A DNA stretch of 64,000 nt from Samsonia erythrinae. Lineage in GTDB: Bacteria; Pseudomonadota; Gammaproteobacteria; Enterobacterales; Enterobacteriaceae. Position 1 is the stretch's first letter, and the number at the start of each line of letters is the position of its first letter. Both the position numbers and the translations under genes were made by a program. Below the pieces are notes generated by a model that was not told where the DNA came from, ran no database searches, and saw only the letters and a list, made by a program, of their open reading frames with translations. Of the stretch, positions 1 through 9,090 are shown in pieces. The stretch is taken from NCBI RefSeq assembly GCF_004342665.1, contig NZ_SMBY01000003.1, positions 62,001 to 126,000 on the forward strand, in the 5' to 3' direction.

Positions 1-237
1 GCGCGGCGAGCTCAACGGTTCCCGACGAGAAAACGAACCTTGATGATATAAACGTGTCAATCGTTCTGCTTTGACCAGGGACAGGTTATCCAGCACGCTG
101 GCCGCCCTTCCCGACGATTGCCCACCAGAATCGTGTCGCGTCCTGCCTGTATCGCGGCCAGTGCGCGTTCCCCAAAACGCCCCGCGCTGCGCGTACTTTG
201 CCGATCCATAACCACGATAAGACGCTCTCGCCAGCCG
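1..237 (-). pseudogene. nagZ: nagZ remnant (beta-N-acetylglucosaminidase, C-terminal part, degraded)
   Basis: Directly after the thiK stop, the minus strand encodes residues recognisable as the C-terminal quarter of NagZ, the cytoplasmic enzyme that removes GlcNAc from anhydro-muropeptides during wall recycling. One frame reads [19 protein letters not shown]; after a one-base shift near 102-110 a second frame reads [20 protein letters not shown] then QGSFSRRE. Both segments align in order with E. coli NagZ around residues 270-320. The first roughly 240 residues, including the start and most of the barrel, are absent, because thiK abuts this tail. The normally invariant SDDLSM-like segment reads MDRQST here. 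A 5-prime deletion, a frameshift and substitutions together indicate a dead gene. Its 3-prime end lies beyond the window. Confidence 0.8.
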
Positions 238-1101
238 TCACTGGCGGCGCAGTGCGGGAATCGACGCTAAAAACTCAGGATCCCTCGTCTGGTGCCAACG
301 CACTTCACACCACATCAATACCAGATAATCCACCCAGGGAAACCACTGCGTCACCCGTTGCTGAAGACTGCTTATGGAAAACGCTCGCCGACATCGCTGG
401 TAGTCCTGTAGGAAACGCGTTTGCGCCCGACTTTCCATCTGACTGGCGCGTATGATGAATGCCAGCTCAAAGGCGATATCACCATCGACGGCGTATTCCC
501 AATCAATCAGCTTTGTTCCCTGCGGTACAAGCAACACATTCTCCGCGTGCACATCCAGATGCAGAGGAGACAGTGCCAAAGGCTTGGGTAGCGCGGTGCG
601 TTGAAAATAATGGTGGGCACGCAGCAAGGCGGGTGAACGACGGCACGGATCCATCCTTTGCCAATGCCGGGAGAGTAACGCTTTAAGATCGAGCGTATAG
701 CCGCAGCGCGGCAGGCTATGCAGTTGAGACAGCATACGCGCGATTTCTCCGTTAGCCAGCATCATCAGGAATTCATCAGGCGTCGCGCTTCGCCCCGGCA
801 CCCATTCGACGATTAACCAACCATCGCGCCACAGCAAAGGCCGCGGCGCCAACCCCGCCGCAGACATCTGGCGTAGCAGAGCAAACTCCCTTTGGCGATC
901 GACGCCGAGCTGTCGCTCGGCTAACGGCTGTTCGCGGGCAAGCCAGTCGATGCCCGCACTGCGGATACGCCAGCTTTTACTGCTTAGCCCGCTTACCGGT
1001 TCAACGCGAATATCCGCTATGTCCAACGCCGGAAAGTGCTTCTGGAGCGCCGTCATCAGCGGCTGTCGGGTGCCCTCAGGCCTAGCGCTGAACGGCGCCA
1101 T
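238..1101 (-). CDS. thiK: Thiamine kinase ThiK
   Basis: Cytoplasmic kinase that phosphorylates salvaged thiamine to thiamine monophosphate; member of the aminoglycoside phosphotransferase/choline kinase fold. The catalytic loop HLDVHAEN lies at about residues 181-188 and the metal-binding LIDWEY at about 198-203. The frame opens further upstream at a TTG (1116), but the ATG at 1101 gives an N-terminus (MAPFSARPEG) like that of E. coli ThiK, so it is preferred. It then overlaps the lpoB 3-prime end by 20 bases, suggesting translational coupling. Order lpoB-thiK-nagZ is the enterobacterial norm, but here the next gene is ruined. The C-terminus stops slightly short of the E. coli protein. Confidence 0.9.
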   Translation of the reverse strand: MAPFSARPEGTRQPLMTALQKHFPALDIADIRVEPVSGLSSKSWRIRSAGIDWLAREQPLAERQLGVDRQREFALLRQMSAAGLAPRPLLWRDGWLIVEWVPGRSATPDEFLMMLANGEIARMLSQLHSLPRCGYTLDLKALLSRHWQRMDPCRRSPALLRAHHYFQRTALPKPLALSPLHLDVHAENVLLVPQGTKLIDWEYAVDGDIAFELAFIIRASQMESRAQTRFLQDYQRCRRAFSISSLQQRVTQWFPWVDYLVLMWCEVRWHQTRDPEFLASIPALRRQ

Positions 1102-1660
1102 TGCCTGACCACACAATTTCGCCGGTCTGTACCAGCATCAATTGCATATCCAACTGCGGTGATTTCACATCCCCGCTGACATCGCTATACAGCACATACT
1201 GTGCGCTGACGTAGCGCGCCAGACCAATGGCCTTGCTTCGCGACCCCAGACTGTCATCAACCGATAGCCCCAGCGTCTGCTTCGCCGCAGCCAGTTGCTC
1301 GCGCGGCACCAGTGTGAACGCCTTAGCGGAAGACAATGCGTTGTACAGCGCACCTGTCGCTTTCGACATCGGCAGTGAACCATTGGTGTTGTTCTTCACG
1401 CTATCCACCAGCAGTATGCTGCCCGGCGTGACGCCATCGGCTTTCAGCATCTGCGTCACCATCGGGTTGATACTGGCTTCCCAATTCAGCGTCTGGATTT
1501 TCGGAGGCTGAGGAACGGCCTCTCCCGGTGGCGGCGCAGGCTGAGACGGCGCCTCAGGTTCCACGGGTTCGATAGTTGCAGGCTCAGTCGGTTCCGGCGG
1601 GTGGCTGGGACACCCGGTCAGCACCAGTGCCGCCAGTATCACCCCTAGATACTTTTTCAT
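1082..1660 (-). CDS. lpoB: Penicillin-binding protein activator LpoB
   Basis: Outer-membrane lipoprotein that reaches through the periplasm to stimulate PBP1B (MrcB). The N-terminus MKKYLGVILAALVLTGC is a lipoprotein signal with an LTGC lipobox. A long Pro/Glu-rich linker at about residues 20-55 follows, then the folded LpoB domain ending EIVWSGNGAVQR. At 192 aa it is somewhat shorter than the E. coli protein (213 aa), mostly in the linker. It lies 21 bases after ycfL and overlaps thiK, consistent with one transcript ycfL-lpoB-thiK. Confidence 0.93.
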   Translation of the reverse strand: MKKYLGVILAALVLTGCPSHPPEPTEPATIEPVEPEAPSQPAPPPGEAVPQPPKIQTLNWEASINPMVTQMLKADGVTPGSILLVDSVKNNTNGSLPMSKATGALYNALSSAKAFTLVPREQLAAAKQTLGLSVDDSLGSRSKAIGLARYVSAQYVLYSDVSGDVKSPQLDMQLMLVQTGEIVWSGNGAVQR

Positions 1661-1681
1661 GTTTACGCTCTCAACACAGCA

Positions 1682-2059
1682 TTATAAAAACAGATGAAGA
1701 CGGACCTGACGCGCGTTAGGACGACTGCGCATTGAAAATATTTTCACTTCCGTCTGAGGCGGGATATCGAGGGTTTGCACCTCTTCAAACGGCAAGACAT
1801 CCAGCCCGTTTTCATCATACCAATAGAAACGATAATGTAGGGTCACCGCGTGTGAGGCATCGTTGCTCACGATGGAAGACGCGCGCGGCAGACCATTTTC
1901 TGCATCCAATGAGGGATTGCCGGCGATAATACCGGCAGACAGCACCGATGCATCAAGTATCAGTGTTTGCCGATCGTTGATGCTCATCACCTTTGGCGCA
2001 CTACAGCCCGCCAGAAACCCAGCGATCAGGCACGCTGAGATAAACGTCGGATTACGCAT
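1682..2059 (-). CDS. ycfL: YcfL family lipoprotein
   Basis: Small lipoprotein of 125 aa. The signal peptide ends at FLAGC (lipobox; mature Cys at about residue 19). The mature part is a compact beta-rich domain typical of the YcfL family, and the position between hinT and lpoB is conserved across Enterobacterales. The family's molecular role is not established; the neighbourhood with the LpoB cell-wall activator is suggestive only. The lipoprotein nature is seen in the sequence, the name follows from position and family resemblance. Confidence 0.85.
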   Translation of the reverse strand: MRNPTFISACLIAGFLAGCSAPKVMSINDRQTLILDASVLSAGIIAGNPSLDAENGLPRASSIVSNDASHAVTLHYRFYWYDENGLDVLPFEEVQTLDIPPQTEVKIFSMRSRPNARQVRLHLFL

Positions 2060-2102
2060 GGCTTTCTCATCTGAAAATGGTTATCTGGCATCATGATATC
2101 GC

Positions 2103-2453
2103 CTAATTTGCCAGCAGAGGCCCTAACGCCCGGCCCCCCAGAAGATGCATGTGGATGTGATAAACTTCCTGACCGCCGTGTCGATTACAGTTGATAATCA
2201 ACCGATACCCATCGTCCGCGATCCCTTCCTGCCGGGCAATCTTCGCTGCGACCGTCACCATACGGCCCAGCGCCGCTTCATGTTCCGGCGCCGTATCGTT
2301 AACAGTAGGAATCAAGACATTCGGGATAATCAGAATATGGGTTGGCGTGCGCGGTGCGATGTCACGGAAAGCGGTGACCAGTTCATCCTGATAAACGATA
2401 TCGGCAGGAATTTCCCGGCGGATAATCTTACTAAAAATGGTTTCTTCAGCCAT
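2103..2453 (-). CDS. hinT: HIT-family purine nucleoside phosphoramidase HinT
   Basis: Hydrolyses adenosine 5-prime-phosphoramidates and acyl-adenylates in the cytosol. The HIT signature HIHMH is at residues 99-103 of 116, with the C-terminal [10 protein letters not shown] tail. The open frame extends upstream, but [10 protein letters not shown] matches family N-termini, so the ATG at 2453 is taken as the start. It is followed by ycfL after about 43 bases. The usual fhuE found between hinT and ptsG in E. coli is not present. Confidence 0.93.
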   Translation of the reverse strand: MAEETIFSKIIRREIPADIVYQDELVTAFRDIAPRTPTHILIIPNVLIPTVNDTAPEHEAALGRMVTVAAKIARQEGIADDGYRLIINCNRHGGQEVYHIHMHLLGGRALGPLLAN

Positions 2454-2864
2454 GAGCGATTTCCTTGTTAAAACAGACATTGTACAAAGCGATATAGGCA
2501 GTATGAGTGACATATTCCATTTCTTTCAACCTTCTTCGTCTATTTCTGGCGCGGCTGGTCAAAATACGACACGCAGAAAAAACCAGAAGTACGCCAGCGT
2601 TATCCCGAAACAGCCTGACCATCATCGCGGCGATAAGGATTGCACACCGTCCATTGAAATATGAACCGGTAAATCCGCTTTTCAGCGTCGGCGCACATCC
2701 TTCCGAGCGTAATCCTCTCTGGCTATTATTTACCGCGCCATTACTGCACGGGCGATTTATCGACCGGGAGCAACAGGCTTCACAGACGCGCTCACGGGAT
2801 TCAGAGAAAGCGCTCATCGTCTGGCCGGTATTAGCCCGTAAGCGGCTTGTTCCCCGCCATAAAA
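2454..2864. other. Non-coding gap between ptsG and hinT
   Basis: About 410 bases with no assigned gene. Both strands carry fairly long open frames (minus strand 2446-2901, plus strand 2507-3157), but the first runs across the hinT start and the second deep into ptsG, and neither resembles a known protein. The hinT promoter is expected at its left end and the ptsG terminator lies just beyond its right end. In E. coli fhuE occupies this place; no fhuE remnant was recognised. Confidence 0.5.
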
Positions 2865-2884
2865 AAAGGGGCTTTCGCCCCTTT
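2861..2884 (-). terminator. Intrinsic terminator of ptsG
   Basis: Stem 2865-2871 (AAAGGGG) pairs with 2878-2884 (CCCCTTT) around a six-base loop. On the minus strand the stem is followed by a run of seven T (complement of 2861-2867). It lies 21 bases after the ptsG stop. Confidence 0.88.
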
Positions 2885-2905
2885 CTGCAACTCCCCGACA
2901 ACCCA

Positions 2906-4339
2906 TCAGTGATTACGGATGTAGTCGTCCATGTCCGTTTTCAGATTATCGGATTTGGTCCCGAAAATAGCCTGAACGCCAGAGCCCGCGACAACCACAC
3001 CCGCTGCGCCCAGCTCTTTCAGGCCGGCCTGATCGACTTTGGACACATCCCCTACGCTAACGCGCAGACGCGTGATGCAGGCATCGAGGTTGGTGATGTT
3101 TTCCTTGCCGCCAAATGCGCTAACCAGCGCAGCGGCCATTTCAGTGCTGTCCTGTGAATTTTTCTCGCCTGCGCTATCTTCGCGTCCCGGCGTTTTCAGG
3201 TTCAGCTTCGCGATCAATATGCGGAACAAGGTATAGTAAACCAGCGCATAGCACAGGCCGACAATCGGGAATAACCACAGCTTGCTGCCGTTGCCGCTCA
3301 GTACCACGAAGTCGATTAGCCCGTGTGAGAAGCTGGTACCATCACGCATTCCCAACAGGATACAGATTGGGAACGCCAGACCGGCCAGAATCGCATGGAT
3401 GACATACAGGATCGGCGCAACAAACATGAATGAGAATTCGATTGGCTCGGTGATCCCCGTCAGGAACGAGGTCAGCGCCGCAGAGATCATGATACCGCCC
3501 ACTTTCGCGCGGTTCTCTGGTTTAGCCGAATGCCAGATGGCAATCGCCGCCGCAGGCAGGCCGTACATTTTAAACAGGAATCCGCCGGACAGTTTCCCCG
3601 CAGTCGGGTCACCGGCAATGTAACGTGGGATATCGCCATGGAAAACCTGTCCAGCCGCATTGGTGAACTCGCCAACCTGCATTTGGAAAGGCACGTTCCA
3701 GATATGGTGCAAACCAAACGGCACCAGGGAACGTTCAACGACCCCATAAATACCGAATGCTAACATCGGATTCTCATTCGCAGCCCAATGTGAAAACGTT
3801 TGAATCGCGCTACCGACGGGCGGCCATATAAACGATAGCACCGCACCCGTAACAATCGCGGTCAGACCGGAAATAATCGGCACAAAGCGTTTACCGGCAA
3901 AGAAGCCCAGATATTCAGGCAATTGGATGCGGTAGAAGCGGTTGAACATATATGCGGCAATCGCACCCGCAATGATCCCCCCCAATACCCCGGTATCCGC
4001 CAGATGCTTTTCGGCAATCTCGGCAGCTGGCAAGCCCAGAACCAGCGGCGCAATCGCCGCCATGGTTTTCACCATAATGCCGTAGGCCACCACCGCCGCC
4101 AGCGCGGAAACACCGTCGTTATTGGTGAAGCCCAGAGCGACCCCGATGGCGAAAATCAGCGGCATGTTAGCAAATACCGAATCACCGGCCTGCGCCATGA
4201 CGCTGGAGACAATTTCTGGCAACCAGCTAAAATTGGCCGAACCGACGCCCAACAGGATACCTGCGATAGGCAGTACGGATACGGGCAGCATTAGCGACTT
4301 ACCTACTTTCTGCAGGTTTGCGAATGCATTTTTGAACAT
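2906..4339 (-). CDS. ptsG: PTS glucose-specific EIICB component PtsG
   Basis: Inner-membrane glucose transporter that phosphorylates sugar during uptake, receiving phosphate from EIIA-Glc (Crr). Residues 1 to about 385 form the multi-span EIIC channel domain and about 400-477 the cytoplasmic EIIB domain. The phosphorylated cysteine is Cys421 in DACITRL, the same number as in E. coli, and the length of 477 aa is identical. Transcribed alone: its own terminator follows and a full regulatory region (CRP, Mlc, SgrS sites) precedes. Confidence 0.97.
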   Translation of the reverse strand: MFKNAFANLQKVGKSLMLPVSVLPIAGILLGVGSANFSWLPEIVSSVMAQAGDSVFANMPLIFAIGVALGFTNNDGVSALAAVVAYGIMVKTMAAIAPLVLGLPAAEIAEKHLADTGVLGGIIAGAIAAYMFNRFYRIQLPEYLGFFAGKRFVPIISGLTAIVTGAVLSFIWPPVGSAIQTFSHWAANENPMLAFGIYGVVERSLVPFGLHHIWNVPFQMQVGEFTNAAGQVFHGDIPRYIAGDPTAGKLSGGFLFKMYGLPAAAIAIWHSAKPENRAKVGGIMISAALTSFLTGITEPIEFSFMFVAPILYVIHAILAGLAFPICILLGMRDGTSFSHGLIDFVVLSGNGSKLWLFPIVGLCYALVYYTLFRILIAKLNLKTPGREDSAGEKNSQDSTEMAAALVSAFGGKENITNLDACITRLRVSVGDVSKVDQAGLKELGAAGVVVAGSGVQAIFGTKSDNLKTDMDDYIRNH

Positions 4340-4340
4340 A

Positions 4341-4360
4341 ATTGAGTGTGCTCCTGAGTA
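4341..4360 (-). promoter_or_regulatory. SgrS small-RNA pairing site / RBS of ptsG
   Basis: The mRNA-sense sequence ending just before the ATG reads TACTCAGGAGCACACTCAAT, almost identical to the E. coli ptsG leader segment bound by the sRNA SgrS under glucose-phosphate stress. It also contains the Shine-Dalgarno CAGGAG. Conservation argues that Hfq/SgrS repression of ptsG operates here; sgrS itself is not in the window. Confidence 0.7.
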
Positions 4361-4442
4361 ATAGTGCTTTTACTTCTGATACTTCATATAGGCAAAGGCA
4401 GGGAGGATGGCCTTTGTGCGCTGAGGGGTCTTAGCCCCCTTT

Positions 4443-4498
4443 AATTTTTACGCAGAGTAAAATAAATCACTTTCACAATGTTTGACTGCTATCACGTT
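4443..4498 (-). promoter_or_regulatory. ptsG promoter with CRP site and Mlc operator
   Basis: Minus strand, upstream to downstream: a CRP-like site AACGTGATAGCAGTCAAACA (4498-4479), then TATTTTACTCTGCGTAAAAA (4463-4444), matching the E. coli ptsG Mlc operator that overlaps the -10 hexamer TACTCT (4459-4454). The inferred start is near 4447, placing the CRP centre at about -41.5 (class II). An inverted repeat just downstream, around 4425-4440, matches the 5-prime stem-loop of the E. coli transcript. Expected control: CRP-cAMP activation, Mlc repression without glucose. Confidence 0.75.
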
Positions 4499-4656
4499 TC
4501 CATTAGCCAACGGGCCAGGATCGAACAAGTATTGTACTTTTTTGTGATATGTCGCTGAAAAACATCCCCCCTCGCAGAGAAAAATCCTCTTCAAAGGGGG
4601 TAATGAAACGTCATTAATTACACAGATAAAAAAAACTCGGTTATTCTCAGCCACGA

Positions 4657-5451
4657 TTAGCCAGTGGTCAACCGAAGCCTATCAATGTGGAATAAACGGG
4701 AGAAGTTTTCCGTCGTGGCGGCCGCTAACACATCCAGCGAGATCCCCTTCAGAACAGAAAGATATTCTGCAACATCACGGACATACGCAGGCTGATTTTC
4801 CTGTCCGCGAAACGGCACGGGAGCCAACCAAGGGGAATCCGTTTCAATAAGCATACGGTCCAGCGGCACATAGCGCGCCACGTCACGCAATGCTTCGGCG
4901 TTCTTAAACGTCACGATCCCAGAAAAAGAAATATAAAATCCCAGATCCAACAGGACTTTTGCCGTGGCTAAATCCTCCGTAAAACAGTGCAGAACTCCCC
5001 CGCATTTCTCTGCCTGCTCTTCCCGCAGGATCGCCAGCGTATCCTCACGGGCCGAGCGCGTATGCACAATAATCGGCTTGTTCAGCGTATTGCCAATGCG
5101 AATATGTTCACGAAAAGATGCCTGCTGTTGGGGTTTCGTTTCCTGTTGATAGAAATAATCCAGCCCCGTCTCCCCCATCGCCACAACGCGACTGGAACGG
5201 GCTAATTCACGCAGCTCGGCATAGTCATAAGGCTCGTCCTGATGCAGCGGGTGGACGCCACAGGAAAACACGACGTTGTCACGTTCGCCAATCAAATCCA
5301 CCATCGCCCGGTAGCCGGGTAGCGTGGTCGCCACAGCCAGAAAAAAACCGACATCGCGGCGTTTCGCCTTCTCCAGCACATCAGACACGTCTTTATGTAA
5401 TGACTGATAGTCCAGACCGTCAAGATGACAGTGGGAATCCACTAACAACAT
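4657..5451 (-). CDS. ycfH: TatD-family metal-dependent hydrolase YcfH
   Basis: 264-residue TIM-barrel hydrolase of the TatD DNase family. The N-terminal metal ligands are in VDSHCHLD (residues 4-11); GETGLDYFY and IVHTRS provide further ligands, and IETDSPWLAP is the C-terminal signature. YcfH is a TatD paralogue with a presumed nuclease or deacylase role; its precise substrate is not settled. It follows holB by 11 bases, as in other enterics, and is probably cotranscribed with the pabC-mltG-tmk-holB run. Confidence 0.9.
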   Translation of the reverse strand: MLLVDSHCHLDGLDYQSLHKDVSDVLEKAKRRDVGFFLAVATTLPGYRAMVDLIGERDNVVFSCGVHPLHQDEPYDYAELRELARSSRVVAMGETGLDYFYQQETKPQQQASFREHIRIGNTLNKPIIVHTRSAREDTLAILREEQAEKCGGVLHCFTEDLATAKVLLDLGFYISFSGIVTFKNAEALRDVARYVPLDRMLIETDSPWLAPVPFRGQENQPAYVRDVAEYLSVLKGISLDVLAAATTENFSRLFHIDRLRLTTG

Positions 5452-5462
5452 GATATTTACTC

Positions 5463-6476
5463 TTAGTTAACCAGAAAGGGATGATCGGTTCGTTGAATTG
5501 ATGAAGAGAATGTGCGCTCGCCGTTAAGCAGGCGATCCGTCAGCAGTAGCTCACGATTCACGCCCGTCACACTCAGTAATCGTTGTCGACATGCCAGCCA
5601 CTGTTGCAGTTCATACTGCAAGTGCGCGCCAGGTTCGAGCGCCAGACGCTCAACCAGTGCGACCTGATCCTGATTCACCAAATGTTCGCTGGCACCCTGC
5701 TGCCATTTCAGGGCGTCCAGCAGCAGCACAGTCAGCCAATGAATGCGCACATCGGCATCATCATGATGCAGCGCCGGCAAAAGCGCCAGCCAGTCTCGTG
5801 AAGTAAGTACGTCAGAAACCGCCTGACACAATACCATTCGCTGCTTCCAGCAGTCCGGTTGCAACAGCGCCTCTGCCGCCAGCGGCGCGCCCGATTGTAA
5901 TCGCAGCGCTGTGCGCAGGGCTTCACGATCGTACTGGTGGCGCGTATTCAGCCACAGCACGCTTTGCGTTTCGTTCGGTACATCCAAATAGTGATACAGG
6001 CAACGGCTTCGCAGCGTCGCCAATAGACGGGCCGGCTCGCGGCAGCTCAATAAAAAGAAGGTCTTCTCCGGCGGCTCTTCCAGTGTTTTTAACAACGCAT
6101 TCGCCGCGGCCTCGGTTAGCTGTTCGGCGGCAGGCAGCCAAATCACTTTCGCGCCCCCCTGTCGGGCGCGCTGATACACTTTTTCCACGACGTCGCGCAC
6201 CGGGTCTATCCCCAGACTTTGCTTGCCTTTCTCCGGACTCAGCACGTGCCAGTCGGGATGCGTGCCCGCACTCATCAGGTGACAAGCGTGACATTGTCCG
6301 CAGCTTTTCATGCCGTTAGGCCGTTGACAGATCAGCCAGCGGCTCAGCGCATAAATCAGCGACTCGTCGCCCATGCCCGGCAATGCATGCAACAGAACCG
6401 CATGGTGGCCTCTCCCCGCCTGATACTGGCGGATAAGCTGCTGGTAGGAAGCCTTCAGCCACGGATACCAATCCAT
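5463..6476 (-). CDS. holB: DNA polymerase III delta-prime subunit HolB
   Basis: Clamp-loader subunit acting as the stator of the gamma complex in the replisome. The N-terminus [20 protein letters not shown] resembles E. coli HolB; the zinc module is CGQCHAC at about residues 50-62, followed by ANALLKTLEEPP (the SRC-region helix) and LRSRC. The ATG at 6476 overlaps the tmk stop by one base (TGATG), supporting this start over upstream codons of the same frame. Length 337 aa versus 334 in E. coli. Confidence 0.95.
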   Translation of the reverse strand: MDWYPWLKASYQQLIRQYQAGRGHHAVLLHALPGMGDESLIYALSRWLICQRPNGMKSCGQCHACHLMSAGTHPDWHVLSPEKGKQSLGIDPVRDVVEKVYQRARQGGAKVIWLPAAEQLTEAAANALLKTLEEPPEKTFFLLSCREPARLLATLRSRCLYHYLDVPNETQSVLWLNTRHQYDREALRTALRLQSGAPLAAEALLQPDCWKQRMVLCQAVSDVLTSRDWLALLPALHHDDADVRIHWLTVLLLDALKWQQGASEHLVNQDQVALVERLALEPGAHLQYELQQWLACRQRLLSVTGVNRELLLTDRLLNGERTFSSSIQRTDHPFLVN

Positions 6477-7135
6477 CAACGCGACTCCTGCTCGACGGGA
6501 TGTAGCCCCTGCTGCCGCAGCCACTGCTGTAATGCCGACCGAATATCGGCATTGACGGCATCAATCGATTGCGACGCATCAATGGTCACGATGCGGTTAT
6601 CTTCCGCGGCCAATTCCTGATAGCGGGAACGGGTACGGTCAAAGAAAGCCAGCGACTCTTGCTCAATGCGATCCAGTTCGCCACGCTGACGCGCGCGCTG
6701 AAGCCCAATCGCGGGGGGTAAATCAAGATAGAGCGTCAGGTCAGGGCGAAAATCACCCAATACGGTATCGCGCAGCGACCGTAGCAGTTGCTGGTCAATA
6801 CCGCGTCCTCCGCCCTGATAAGCCTGTGAAGAGAGATCGTGACGATCGCCGATAACCCACTGGCCGCGGGCCAATGCGGGTTTGATGACGTTATCCACCA
6901 GTTGTACTCTGGCCGCGTATAACATCAGAACTTCCGCTTTATCGGTAACCTTCTCATCGGTCATGCCTTGTTTGATCAGCTCACGCAATCTCTCTGCCAG
7001 CGGCGTACCTCCCGGCTCTCGCGTAAACACCACATCCTGTACGCCATGTGCGCGCAGCGTTTCCACAACGATATTACGCGCTGTCGTCTTTCCTGCCCCT
7101 TCCAATCCTTCAATGACGATAAATTTACTGTTCAT
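6476..7135 (-). CDS. tmk: Thymidylate kinase
   Basis: Phosphorylates dTMP to dTDP, an essential step to dTTP. The P-loop [10 protein letters not shown] is at residues 9-18, the DR motif TREPGGTP is at about 39-46, and a lid region follows around residue 145. 219 aa, close to the family norm. The start overlaps the mltG end by 11 bases and its stop overlaps the holB start by one base, indicating tight translational coupling. Confidence 0.96.
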   Translation of the reverse strand: MNSKFIVIEGLEGAGKTTARNIVVETLRAHGVQDVVFTREPGGTPLAERLRELIKQGMTDEKVTDKAEVLMLYAARVQLVDNVIKPALARGQWVIGDRHDLSSQAYQGGGRGIDQQLLRSLRDTVLGDFRPDLTLYLDLPPAIGLQRARQRGELDRIEQESLAFFDRTRSRYQELAAEDNRIVTIDASQSIDAVNADIRSALQQWLRQQGLHPVEQESR

Positions 7136-8144
7136 CCCGTTCCTTTAACGCTGAGCGGTATACCTTCACAGCCCGATTATGATCTGCAAGGTTAGTGGTA
7201 AAACGGTGTCCGCCCTTGCCATCTGCAACAAAATACAGATAAGACGTTTTGGCCGGATGAGCAGCCGCATCCAGCGACGCTTTTCCCGGCATGGCGATCG
7301 GCGTGGGCGGCAAACCGGAAATGACATAAGTATTGTAAGGCGTCGGCGTGTCCAACGCTTTGCGGGTTATCACCCCTTTATAATCGTCTCCCATGCCGTA
7401 AATCACGGTTGGGTCAGTCTGCAAACGCATACCAAGCCGCAGGCGGTTGACAAAAACAGAGGCAACCTGAGTACGCTCCTCATTGATGGCCGTTTCTTTT
7501 TCAATAATCGATGCCATCGTGAGCAATTCATCCGGCGTTTTATAGGGCAGCCCCTGTTCACGCCTTTTCCAGACCTCATCAACCGTCTTTTTCATGCGCT
7601 CATGCGCGCGCCGCAACAGGTCAATATCGCTCGTTCCGGCGGTATATAAATAAGTGTCAGGATAAAACCATCCTTCAGGGTTAGGCTTATCCTTTATCTC
7701 CAACAACATCGCAATATCCTGCTCGCTTTTATCGACCAGCGTATGCGTGGTATATGGCGCCTGTCTCAGGGTTTCAAGCCACTCTTTCAGGCGCGATCCT
7801 TCTACAAAACGGATAGAGAATTGCGCCTCTTTGCCGCTGGACAACAGCGCCAACATCTCACGAACGCTCATCCCCACCATAAAACGGTAGGTTCCGGCCT
7901 TGAACTTCGCCAGTTCGGGCTCCGCACGCAGCAGCCACGGGAAGAACGTGCCGTCAGCAATAATTTTTTGTTCAACAAGCAGGCTTTCCAGCCCCTCTCT
8001 CCCCGTACCTGCCGGGAGAGTGAAAATGGTTTCTTTTTCAATCGCCAACGGCGAGGCGGCGAAACGCTGCATTTTCTGCCATGCGATCGCTATCGACAAT
8101 ACGATGACGGCAACGATCAATAAACCAACTTTCTTTTTATTCAT
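7125..8144 (-). CDS. mltG: Endolytic murein transglycosylase MltG
   Basis: Inner-membrane enzyme that cleaves nascent glycan strands and is thought to set the end of peptidoglycan polymerisation. One N-terminal membrane helix (about residues 5-23) is followed by a LysM-like and a YceG catalytic domain. The catalytic glutamate lies in [10 protein letters not shown], and [18 protein letters not shown] is a family hallmark. 339 aa as expected. It sits between pabC and tmk as in E. coli. Confidence 0.94.
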   Translation of the reverse strand: MNKKKVGLLIVAVIVLSIAIAWQKMQRFAASPLAIEKETIFTLPAGTGREGLESLLVEQKIIADGTFFPWLLRAEPELAKFKAGTYRFMVGMSVREMLALLSSGKEAQFSIRFVEGSRLKEWLETLRQAPYTTHTLVDKSEQDIAMLLEIKDKPNPEGWFYPDTYLYTAGTSDIDLLRRAHERMKKTVDEVWKRREQGLPYKTPDELLTMASIIEKETAINEERTQVASVFVNRLRLGMRLQTDPTVIYGMGDDYKGVITRKALDTPTPYNTYVISGLPPTPIAMPGKASLDAAAHPAKTSYLYFVADGKGGHRFTTNLADHNRAVKVYRSALKERDEQ

Positions 8145-8155
8145 AAATCAACCAA

Positions 8156-8962
8156 TTACTCACAGCCGGGATGCAAAAAGCGATAAAGCGTTCTGGCATG
8201 ATCATGATAGCGCCAGACATGCGCCTGATTCACGGGGACGACTGGCATTAATGCGTTGCAAACCAGCACTTCGTCCGCATCCCCCAACGCAGAGATCGGT
8301 TCGTTGACAATCTGTAGTTCAAAATCGGACCCCGTTAACAAAGCGATGATATGTTGGCGGGCAACACCATCCACCCCTGACTGAGACAAATCCGGCGTAT
8401 AAACACGGTGGCCTTTACGCCAGAATAAATTAGCGGCACAGCATTCCACCAGCATACCTGACGTGTCAAGCACCAGCGTTTCCTCGGCGGAGGTCTGGTC
8501 AAGGGCTGCACGGATCAGCACTTGTTCCAACCGATTTAGATGTTTTATTCCCGCCAGCAGCGGATTTTTGGCCAACGCCACGGGACTCAGATTCAGATTA
8601 ATGCCCCGTTCACGCCAGTTAGCATAGTGCGCAGGATAGTCCGCCTGCATGACGATGCGAGTCGGTTGGAGACAGCCTTTCGGACTATAACCACGCCCGC
8701 CGACGCCACGAGTTAGCATCACTTTCACGACGCCGTTCGATTGACCCTGTGCTGCCTGATTCATCTCAGCGATCAGGCTTTCCCAGTCCACCGCCGGAAA
8801 TAATAAGCGCTCAGCGGCCTGTTGCAGACGCGCAATATGTCGATCAAGCCAGACAATCCCACCGGCACAGACTCTGGCTGTGGTAAAGCAGCCATCGCCA
8901 TACTGCGTACCCCGATCGAGCACTGAAAGCTGTTGCTGTAACTGACCATCAATCCACAGCAT
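8156..8962 (-). CDS. pabC: Aminodeoxychorismate lyase PabC
   Basis: PLP enzyme that converts 4-amino-4-deoxychorismate to p-aminobenzoate for folate synthesis; fold class IV aminotransferase. DRGTQYGDGCFTTARV near residue 20 and the lysine in AGIKHLNRLEQV (PLP Schiff base) are present, as is ECCAANLFWR. The ATG at 8962 (MLWIDGQ) is preferred because a TGGGG ribosome site lies seven bases upstream and it matches E. coli PabC; two earlier ATGs in frame lack this. It is followed by mltG after 11 bases. Confidence 0.92.
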   Translation of the reverse strand: MLWIDGQLQQQLSVLDRGTQYGDGCFTTARVCAGGIVWLDRHIARLQQAAERLLFPAVDWESLIAEMNQAAQGQSNGVVKVMLTRGVGGRGYSPKGCLQPTRIVMQADYPAHYANWRERGINLNLSPVALAKNPLLAGIKHLNRLEQVLIRAALDQTSAEETLVLDTSGMLVECCAANLFWRKGHRVYTPDLSQSGVDGVARQHIIALLTGSDFELQIVNEPISALGDADEVLVCNALMPVVPVNQAHVWRYHDHARTLYRFLHPGCE

Positions 8963-9046
8963 AATGGACCCCATAATGTTCACCGTCGCCAGCTTGCCAG
9001 TAAAACGGCACCTTGTACAAACAGGTATTTCTGATTTTATCCAGAC

Positions 9047-9074
9047 AAAAAAAAACCCGGAAACCGGGTTTTTT
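9047..9074. terminator. Terminator after fabF
   Basis: A run of A, a stem AACCCGG / CCGGGTT (9054-9068) with a short loop, then a run of T. The symmetry lets it act in both directions. It ends the fab transcript on the minus strand before the pabC promoter. Confidence 0.85.
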
Positions 9075-9090
9075 CAACATACCGCCGCAA

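Noticed and set aside
2446-2901. Minus-strand 151-codon frame in the hinT-ptsG gap
   Set aside because: It runs through the ptsG terminator and the hinT promoter and start and shows no known domain; not supported as a gene.
2507-3157. Plus-strand 216-codon frame across the ptsG 3-prime end
   Set aside because: Its second half lies antisense inside ptsG and its first half has no ribosome site or recognisable family; taken as a shadow.
4448-4654. 68-codon minus-strand frame upstream of ptsG
   Set aside because: It covers the ptsG CRP and Mlc sites, which explain the sequence fully.
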